The notes under the pieces are model-generated. The model did not search any database. It worked only from the letters and a program-made list of their open reading frames with translations, and was not told the origin of the DNA. From Planctomycetes bacterium GWF2_50_10 (lineage in GTDB: Bacteria > Planctomycetota > Phycisphaerae > Sedimentisphaerales > GWF2-50-10), in NCBI GenBank assembly GCA_001824635.1, contig MHYB01000064.1, positions 5,081 to 34,240 of the forward strand: 29,160 bases of DNA, read 5' to 3'. This document shows, in pieces, positions 24,662 through 29,160 of this stretch. Each line of letters starts with the position of its first letter. Position 1 is the first letter of the stretch. The position numbers and the translations under genes are program-made.

Positions 24662-25869
24662 CTCAATCCCCTCAGCACAACAACCTGCAATATCGCAACC
24701 CCCATTATCATTACTATCAGCACCACCGGTACCGCAAAAAATCCGAACCTGTCCGCCAGCGTACCAGCCATGATCGGCCCAGCAACCCCGCACATACCAA
24801 CCACCGTTTCATTAATAGCTACATACCTCGCGCTGCGATGCGGGTGTACCAGGGCATGAAAAACCAGCCCAAAGAAAAACGACCCTGAAAACACGCCATA
24901 ACACGCTGCTGAAATGTAAAAACCTATCGTCCTTAGCGGCACAGCAAACAATTCGATCCCATCAAGAGCCCCCAGCAGCGACACACCAAAACCCGCCATG
25001 CTCAGCAGACCAAACAACGCAAACCCCGCAACAGGCATGGGACGAAACATCCAAGTCTTGCCGCGTATCAAACTCAAACCCGTCAAAGCCTGCATAACAT
25101 AGATCGCAGCTATTATCGATCCGATCTGCGACTTTGGAATCGCAAACGATACCCCCACAGAAGGCAACAGGGCCAAAAGCGCATAGATTCCAAGACATCC
25201 CACTCCGGTAACCACCCATTGCAGCCAGACCACGTCCGGCATAGTGTGATAGTTCACATCTTCCGCATTTGAGATTGGTTGCGTTAAAGCTGCCTCACTC
25301 GGCGTGACAGCCTCGTCACGATGATGTTTCGCATGATGTTTGAGCAGTTGTACGCCGCCCGCTGTCAGCAAACTTATCAGCCCCGTGAATGCAAAACACC
25401 ACTGCCAGCCCAACCCTTGATAGATGAACCCCGCGATAAACGGCCCGCTTGCAAAACCCAAACTCCATGCCAGCGTATAAATCGCCACCGATCGCACCAC
25501 GCCTTGATTCTGATCTGGCTCGACAGCCTTCATAAACAACTGGAACGGCAAAAAGAACAACGCCGACGCCACCGCCAGAACCGCCATCGTAGCATATATC
25601 GCCCACACATTATCGATGATTACGAATACCCCCGCAGTGGCAGCAAACAGCAGGTTTGCCGCGATCATCATCACAGCCGCATTGCGCGACGTAACAAGCC
25701 GCGCAAGGATCTGGTTGCTTATGATATAAGCCATCGCCCACGCCGCAAACACCACCGCCACTTCCGTCCTGCTTCTGCCCGCGTCAGCGAGCCGATTACT
25801 GCAAACAAACATCGTCGCCGCGATTATCACGTCAGCCACCGCAGGAAACAGATAAATTAGAAAACGCAT
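24646..25869 (-). CDS. Major facilitator superfamily transporter
   Basis: The 407 residues show about 12 hydrophobic helices in two halves joined by a hydrophilic, His-rich loop near 178-212 (LLKHHAKHHRDEAVTPSEAAL). The second and later helices show MFS-like patterns such as SLGFASGPFIAGFIYQGLGWQW and, near the C-terminus, AGPIMAGTLADRFGFFAVP. The substrate cannot be told; the shape is that of a sugar- or drug-efflux-type MFS. It converges on tmk with only the hairpin between them. The last four residues are encoded in a heptamer array, so the original C-terminus may have been altered by array growth. Confidence 0.88.
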   Translation of the reverse strand: MRFLIYLFPAVADVIIAATMFVCSNRLADAGRSRTEVAVVFAAWAMAYIISNQILARLVTSRNAAVMMIAANLLFAATAGVFVIIDNVWAIYATMAVLAVASALFFLPFQLFMKAVEPDQNQGVVRSVAIYTLAWSLGFASGPFIAGFIYQGLGWQWCFAFTGLISLLTAGGVQLLKHHAKHHRDEAVTPSEAALTQPISNAEDVNYHTMPDVVWLQWVVTGVGCLGIYALLALLPSVGVSFAIPKSQIGSIIAAIYVMQALTGLSLIRGKTWMFRPMPVAGFALFGLLSMAGFGVSLLGALDGIELFAVPLRTIGFYISAACYGVFSGSFFFGLVFHALVHPHRSARYVAINETVVGMCGVAGPIMAGTLADRFGFFAVPVVLIVMIMGVAILQVVVLRGLRVISG

Positions 25870-26182
25870 AAATATCCTGATCTAAACAAAACAAGTAACA
25901 TTTTAGCCAACTATGTGGCATGGCCATCTCGCCCGTGTTTTCCTATTTTAGCCCCAGCGGGGCGTAATACGATAGCCCAGGGTGGAGCGAAGCGCAGCCC
26001 TGGGTCAAGTTTACCAACAAAACCAAGCCCTGTAAGGGCGACACAACCACTCGGCTAAAATGTTACCAAATAACACTTCCAACCGGGCGCAAAGACCTAA
26101 ATCTATATCCACGCCCAGCTCATTTGTCAAACCCGATCTTATCTGCTTATGCCGACATGGAATCCAAATATTAAACCAAACC
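25870..26182. other. Gene-free stretch with REP-like palindromes
   Basis: No gene is supported here. Three palindromes stand in a row: GCCCCAGCGGGGC (25951-25963), CCCAGGG...CCCTGGG (25976-26004) and GCCCTGTAAGGGC (26027-26039). The first two recur in changed form at 27291-27337. A 225-codon frame on the minus strand is a shadow of the gene at 26240. Confidence 0.6.
25951..26039. repeat. Cluster of dispersed GC-rich palindromes
   Basis: The order GCCCC-hairpin, then TAGCCCA...TGGGTCAA hairpin, then GCCCTGTAAGGGC is seen here. The first two elements recur in the same order at 27291. This looks like a dispersed composite REP-type element. Confidence 0.6.
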
Positions 26183-26210
26183 TTGAATCTCACCCCGATA
26201 ATACTATAAT
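26183..26210 (+). promoter_or_regulatory. Predicted promoter of the 163-aa membrane protein gene
   Basis: TTGAAT (26183-26188), 16 bases, and a perfect TATAAT (26205-26210) stand 30 bases before the ATG. Confidence 0.6.
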
Positions 26211-26239
26211 AGTTGTTTCTGGATAAAGCAGGATGAACT

Positions 26240-26731
26240 ATGGAAAATAAATTAGATTCATTTGGTTGGTTTGCGATAATTTCTGGCAGCATAGGGCTTA
26301 TAGCAGATATAACTTCGTTGGCAACCCTGTTTTTTATTGGCCGTGATTTGCCCAACACCTCACTTATTGTAATATGGGTAATTATTGGAATTCTGCTCAT
26401 ATATGTGACACTTGTTTTAGGCATACTCTTTCGTAAACTTATTTGCATGAACCATTTTCGGCTTTCCAGTGTGATATCAAGTGCCGACTTTTCAAGATTT
26501 GAAATGGCAAGCAGCTGGTTTATAGTATTAATTGTAACCCCTGTTTGGATGGCACTTTTATTAAACATCGTTTGGACATTTAAACAGAACTTTGGTTCGG
26601 ATTTCGCAGGAGCAGCAGCAAGCACTTTAATTTTTACTGCTGTTTTCGGTGGTTTAGGAAATTTCGGTTTGAGCGCAGCGATCGGCATGATCTATTCAGC
26701 ATGCGATCCAAGATACAAAATCTCTGAGTAG
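26240..26731 (+). CDS. Small four-helix membrane protein, unknown function
   Basis: These 163 residues do not match a family I know. Hydrophobic segments lie near 9-33, 43-64, 92-112 and 124-150. The loop between helices 2 and 3 is basic (FRKLICMNHFRLSS), placing it in the cytoplasm by the positive-inside rule. AGGA stands 6 bases before the ATG and a good promoter lies just upstream, so it is probably expressed. The base composition is clearly more AT-rich than the dnaE-tmk block, suggesting separate origin. Directly after its stop codon begins a hairpin element that also follows the 426-aa gene. Confidence 0.68.
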   Translation: MENKLDSFGWFAIISGSIGLIADITSLATLFFIGRDLPNTSLIVIWVIIGILLIYVTLVLGILFRKLICMNHFRLSSVISSADFSRFEMASSWFIVLIVTPVWMALLLNIVWTFKQNFGSDFAGAAASTLIFTAVFGGLGNFGLSAAIGMIYSACDPRYKISE

Positions 26732-26738
26732 CCCGTAG

Positions 26739-26766
26739 GGTGGGCAAAATTCCTATTTTGCCCACC
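26739..26766. terminator. 12-bp-stem hairpin, copy 1 of a dispersed element
   Basis: GGTGGGCAAAAT-TCCT-ATTTTGCCCACC is a perfect inverted repeat starting 8 bases after the stop of the 163-aa gene. The A/T half of the stem leaves no separate U-tract, but it may end transcription from both sides. Confidence 0.6.
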
Positions 26767-26778
26767 GATCCTAACTTT

Positions 26779-26883
26779 TCACACATTCCCACTTTTCCCA
26801 CCTTTCACACTTTCCTTCTCCAATCTCTTTCTCATAAATTCCTTGCATCGTTCCCGTATAACTTCCTGCAAAACTCTTTTCAT
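26779..26883 (-). CDS. Conserved small ORF (34 aa) of the hairpin element, copy 1
   Basis: A short minus-strand frame starts MKRVLQEVIRERCKEF and continues MRKRLEKES, then ends KSGNV. It matches the 56-codon frame at 28868 in the aligned part. Base changes between the two are mostly synonymous or conservative. Its upstream part is replaced by the second hairpin copy, so it is probably truncated. It is highly charged and likely helical. Function unknown. Confidence 0.45.
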   Translation of the reverse strand: MKRVLQEVIRERCKEFMRKRLEKESVKGGKSGNV

Positions 26884-26910
26884 AAGCGCCCTATGAACTC
26901 TAACCCGTAG

Positions 26911-26938
26911 GGTGGGCAAAATTCCTATTTTGCCCACC
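26911..26938. repeat. 12-bp-stem hairpin, copy 2 of a dispersed element
   Basis: The same 28-base inverted repeat as at 26739, identical in sequence, with the same flanks (CCGTAG before, CGATCCT after). Confidence 0.8.
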
Positions 26939-27112
26939 GATCCTCCTAATCGAAGTCGTGCCCACCAAACCCAACAGCCCAGTAGCGACCCTGTCCCCCC
27001 GAAGGCGAGGATCCGTAATAAATAGCGTCCCCAAGCAACTCCTTATACCATTTCCAAAAAATCTTCGTGCGGTGATTTGCACACATCAATTGCGTCCCGT
27101 GCTGTTCTTTTA

Positions 27113-27142
27113 ACTAGCAACCAGCACCCAGCAACAAGCAAC
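27113..27142 (+). repeat. Degenerate period-7 array (ACNAGCA)
   Basis: ACTAGCA, ACCAGCA, CCCAGCA and ACAAGCA follow in tandem. It lies in the gene-free stretch between the hairpin element and the 426-aa gene. Confidence 0.75.
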
Positions 27143-27246
27143 TTCTCCCTGCCACACGAGAATTAAATAGAATGCGTATTAAACGTAGTTTGCCATCCAC
27201 GCAAACATTACCAAAACCTCCCCGCCAACCTTGCCATCCCCGGTGG

Positions 27247-27271
27247 CACGGCCTAGCGCAGCTAGACCGTG
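27247..27271. repeat. Second copy of the tmk-end palindrome
   Basis: CACGGCCTAG-CGCAG-CTAGACCGTG differs from the copy at 24604 by two bases, one in each arm. It is preceded by GTGG in both places. Here it is not next to a gene end. Confidence 0.7.
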
Positions 27272-27290
27272 TTCCTCACCTTTGTATTCA

Positions 27291-27337
27291 GCCCCGGACG
27301 GGGCGCTAGGGAGTAGCCCACCAGCGTAAGCTGTGGG
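27291..27337. repeat. Second cluster of GC-rich palindromes
   Basis: GCCCCGGACGGGGC (27291-27304) and CCCACCAGCGTAAGCTGTGGG (27317-27337) repeat the order found at 25951-26004. The loops and stems have changed while pairing is kept. Confidence 0.6.
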
Positions 27338-27398
27338 TCAATATTTTGGGTTGCCCTTCCGTAGCTCTTCTCAGCTCTTCTAGCTTTAAAGAATCTTC

Positions 27399-27426
27399 TT
27401 GTCTAAATTATTCTTATTGCTATACT
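27399..27426 (+). promoter_or_regulatory. Predicted promoter of the 426-aa protein gene
   Basis: TTGTCT (27399-27404), 16 bases and TATACT (27421-27426) stand about 70 bases before the ATG at 27498. Confidence 0.5.
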
Positions 27427-27497
27427 TTTCTGCATTCTTGTGCCCGGTTTCAATGTTTTATGCCAAAATCTTTATTTAACAAACACAGAGTCACGAT

Positions 27498-28778
27498 ATG
27501 TTAGAATGGTTTCAGAGTCTTGACATTGCATGGCAAACAGCAATATTTGGCGCAACCATACCAATTTGTGGCGGATTAATTAAATTGCTCTGCGTTCTTA
27601 GCAAATTTTGGGCCAAGGTTTGTCCTAAAGTTTATGAAAATACTATTACCATTACCAATGGTTGCGCTAACAATTACAATATTGCTGGAAGAGATATTCA
27701 CACGGGCGTGCCTGAGGACGTACTTATTAAAGCCATGGAAATGGTTAATACGGACCAAAGTAATAAGCTTGTGTCTGAGTTCAAGAAAGTTATTGTCGAG
27801 ATGCCAACTAGCTACACCCAATCTTCAGATGGCAAACATAATGATCACACTCTTCAGCTTGAGAAAGAAATTCAACTTTATGCTGATCTTTGGAAAGTAC
27901 TTGTTGATGTTCGTTCATCAATAATCATCACACCTACGCTCGATAGAGTACCAAAAGGAAAGTCGCCTTACGATGTTTACAAAGGTAGATGCAATGTTGC
28001 GATCGACACCTTCAATAAAGCGAAAAACTTATTTGATAATAACCGCCCTTTCTATCATGATGATGTAAGCAAGATCACAAAGGAATTTCTTGGTCAATGT
28101 CGAGGCTATATTTTCAAAGTCCAAAGGGGGTTAAGCTCTGAAACCTTTGACGATAGATTACAGGATGAAACTGATGAATTACTTGAAATCATACCAAAGG
28201 CAATAGACGAGATTGAAAAAGCGATAAAGGTAAGAATTGGATTGTTGCCGATATCGGAGGTTGACGACAGTGTTCCTATTGGTTTAGGGCTAGGCTCTAT
28301 AGTTGAAATCACAAACGGCTCAATAACATATCAAAGCAATACTTTAAATTTTCAGCCGTTAATAGGTCTCAAAATGTCTATCATAGGCGGTTATGTTAAA
28401 CGCAATGGTTTTGGCAAATTAGAAGCGTATATCCAAACTGATATGCCATTTCAGTCTCTTCAACGATTAAATGAAAAACTTGGTTTGGACTCTATGCGTC
28501 TGCTCAGTGAAAGCGACGCCATTTTGGACGATATTGATAATCCTGTAGTGTTTACATCCTCTACAAATCGAATTCTTCCCCAAGGCGAAACTGTATTAAA
28601 TCTTGCAACTTGGCAAGAAGGATCATTTCCAATGACTATGCATGTTCAGGCAACGACGACGGCTTCCGGTTATTTAAAGGGCAAAGTATTTCAAGGAAAA
28701 TTCGAAGCAAGCCTTACTTACAATGAAATCAATTTACAACTTAGCTTGTATGGTGATTTTCAAGCACATTTAGCTTGA
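27498..28778 (+). CDS. Membrane-anchored protein of unknown function (426 aa)
   Basis: I do not recognise the family. The N-terminus carries one hydrophobic helix (about 13-36, WQTAIFGATIPICGGLIKLLCVL). A short Asn-rich linker follows, TITNGCANNYNIAGRDIHTG (50-69), of a type that often joins an anchor or effector part to another domain. Then comes a long helical region (about 75-250; LQLEKEIQLYADLWKVLVDVR and a series of acidic and basic helices). The last 160 residues look beta-rich (GSIVEITNGSITY, FTSSTNRILPQGETVLN, GKFEASLTYNEINLQLSLYG). The ribosome site before the ATG is weak, but a promoter is present. AT-rich base use sets it apart from dnaE-tmk. It is flanked by dispersed repeats and followed 8 bases after its stop by the hairpin and small-ORF element, so it lies in a mobile or accessory neighbourhood. 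Confidence 0.72.
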   Translation: MLEWFQSLDIAWQTAIFGATIPICGGLIKLLCVLSKFWAKVCPKVYENTITITNGCANNYNIAGRDIHTGVPEDVLIKAMEMVNTDQSNKLVSEFKKVIVEMPTSYTQSSDGKHNDHTLQLEKEIQLYADLWKVLVDVRSSIIITPTLDRVPKGKSPYDVYKGRCNVAIDTFNKAKNLFDNNRPFYHDDVSKITKEFLGQCRGYIFKVQRGLSSETFDDRLQDETDELLEIIPKAIDEIEKAIKVRIGLLPISEVDDSVPIGLGLGSIVEITNGSITYQSNTLNFQPLIGLKMSIIGGYVKRNGFGKLEAYIQTDMPFQSLQRLNEKLGLDSMRLLSESDAILDDIDNPVVFTSSTNRILPQGETVLNLATWQEGSFPMTMHVQATTTASGYLKGKVFQGKFEASLTYNEINLQLSLYGDFQAHLA

Positions 28779-28794
28779 AGAAAACAGCCCGTAG

Positions 28795-28822
28795 GATGGG
28801 CAAAATTCCTATTTTGCCCATC
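28795..28822. terminator. 12-bp-stem hairpin, copy 3, with a compensatory pair
   Basis: GATGGGCAAAAT-TCCT-ATTTTGCCCATC pairs fully. Compared with copies 1 and 2, one G-C pair has become A-T through matched changes on both arms. It starts 17 bases after the stop of the 426-aa gene. Confidence 0.65.
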
Positions 28823-28867
28823 GATCCTCCCATTCACACTTTTCACACATTCACACTTTTCACACCT

Positions 28868-29038
28868 TCACACATTCCCACTTTCTTTCTCCAATCTCTT
28901 TCGCACAAAATCCTTACATCGTTCCCGTATCACTTCCTGCAAAACTTTTTTCATAAGCGCCCGATGAACTTTAGTTGTAAAACCTGTCACATATCCCCAC
29001 ACATTTTCGAGCATAAACCACAAACAGAGTCTGATCAT
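28868..29038 (-). CDS. Conserved small ORF (56 aa) of the hairpin element, copy 3
   Basis: A minus-strand frame of 56 codons starts MIRLCLWFMLENVWGYVTGF, continues TTKVHRALMKKVLQEVIRER and ends RKRLEKESGNV. GGAG stands 8 bases before the ATG, a good ribosome site. Its C-terminal half repeats the 34-aa frame at 26779 with mostly synonymous or conservative changes, which suggests it has been kept as a protein. The N-terminus is hydrophobic and aromatic; the rest is a charged, probably helical segment with one cysteine. It reads toward the hairpin at 28795 and converges on the 426-aa gene. No family is recognised. Confidence 0.5.
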   Translation of the reverse strand: MIRLCLWFMLENVWGYVTGFTTKVHRALMKKVLQEVIRERCKDFVRKRLEKESGNV

Positions 29039-29124
29039 TTTGCGTTCTCCGAAAAAAAATGTTTACCGAACCCGTACCTGTTTATAGCAATGCCCCCAAA
29101 AAAGAAACTATGTAGCCAGAGACG

Positions 29125-29150
29125 GAGAGCCTCATATAATTGAGGCTCTC
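29125..29150. terminator. Strong hairpin near the window end
   Basis: GAGAGCCTCA-TATAAT-TGAGGCTCTC is a perfect 10-bp stem, followed by TTTACG. A transcription terminator is likely; the gene it serves is unclear and may lie beyond the window. Confidence 0.55.
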
Positions 29151-29160
29151 TTTACGAGCT

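Larger units (their letters stand above)
26939..27398. other. Gene-free repeat-rich stretch
   Basis: No gene is supported over these 460 bases. They hold a heptamer array (27113), the second copy of the CACGG..CTAG palindrome (27247-27271) and the second copy of the GCCCC and CCCA..TGGG palindromes (27291-27337). The rest shows nothing I can name. Confidence 0.6.

Noticed and set aside
26011..26688. 225-codon minus-strand frame
   Set aside because: It is antisense to the 163-aa gene, which has a promoter and ribosome site of its own.
28775..29143. 122-codon plus-strand frame after the 426-aa gene
   Set aside because: It runs through the hairpin and TCACAC-rich repeat, giving low-complexity protein (His, Phe, Pro, Thr). 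The conserved frame there is on the minus strand.

Overview
The window looks like a chromosomal segment of a Planctomycetota bacterium, most likely class Phycisphaerae or the Sedimentisphaerales. This is inference from gene style: Sec-exported YD-repeat (Rhs) giants, a GLUG-type repeat region, a small protein resembling the C-terminus of H-X9-DG pseudopilin-like proteins, stand-alone LigD phosphoesterase, and intergenic heptamer arrays. No rRNA or phylogenetic marker alignment could be run.

Region 1 (1-5.7 kb, all on the minus strand) is ordinary housekeeping. It holds the start of an exported protein cut by the window edge, S-adenosylhomocysteine hydrolase (ahcY), an MBL-fold hydrolase, elongation factor P (efp), tRNA-Gln(CUG), a site-2-protease-like M50 peptidase with CBS domains, a LigD-type 3'-phosphoesterase, and a DUF486 membrane protein.

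Region 2 (5.8-18.1 kb, minus strand) is the accessory heart of the window: a polymorphic Rhs locus read from 18.07 kb down to 5.8 kb. In transcription order it contains Rhs1 (1138 aa); a lipoprotein-like gene coupled to it by TAATG; a 91-bp remnant of a second Rhs 5' region; a truncated 49-aa lipoprotein; a 140-aa lipoprotein that is a paralogue of the one after Rhs1; Rhs2 (1571 aa, with a GLUG-type segment inserted before the core); a 168-aa membrane-anchored protein overlapping its end; an orphan Rhs core with a new C-terminal tip (408 aa); a 206-aa membrane protein 9 bp behind it; and a last orphan Rhs core that has lost its tip. Three near-identical core copies, different tips and small genes close behind them fit the known logic of Rhs tip and immunity-gene exchange. 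Two of the three tips share a Cys/His-rich C-terminal module.

Region 3 (18.1-25.9 kb) is again core genome: an MscS-family channel, then divergently dnaE, a six-helix membrane protein and tmk in an operon-like run, converging on an MFS transporter.

Region 4 (25.9-29.16 kb) is repeat-rich and AT-rich. It has two uncharacterised membrane-anchored proteins. Each is followed directly by a copy of the same convergent element: a 12-bp-stem hairpin, one copy with a compensatory base pair, plus a conserved small ORF of 34 or 56 codons. REP-like palindromes and degenerate period-7 arrays are scattered through Regions 1, 3 and 4.
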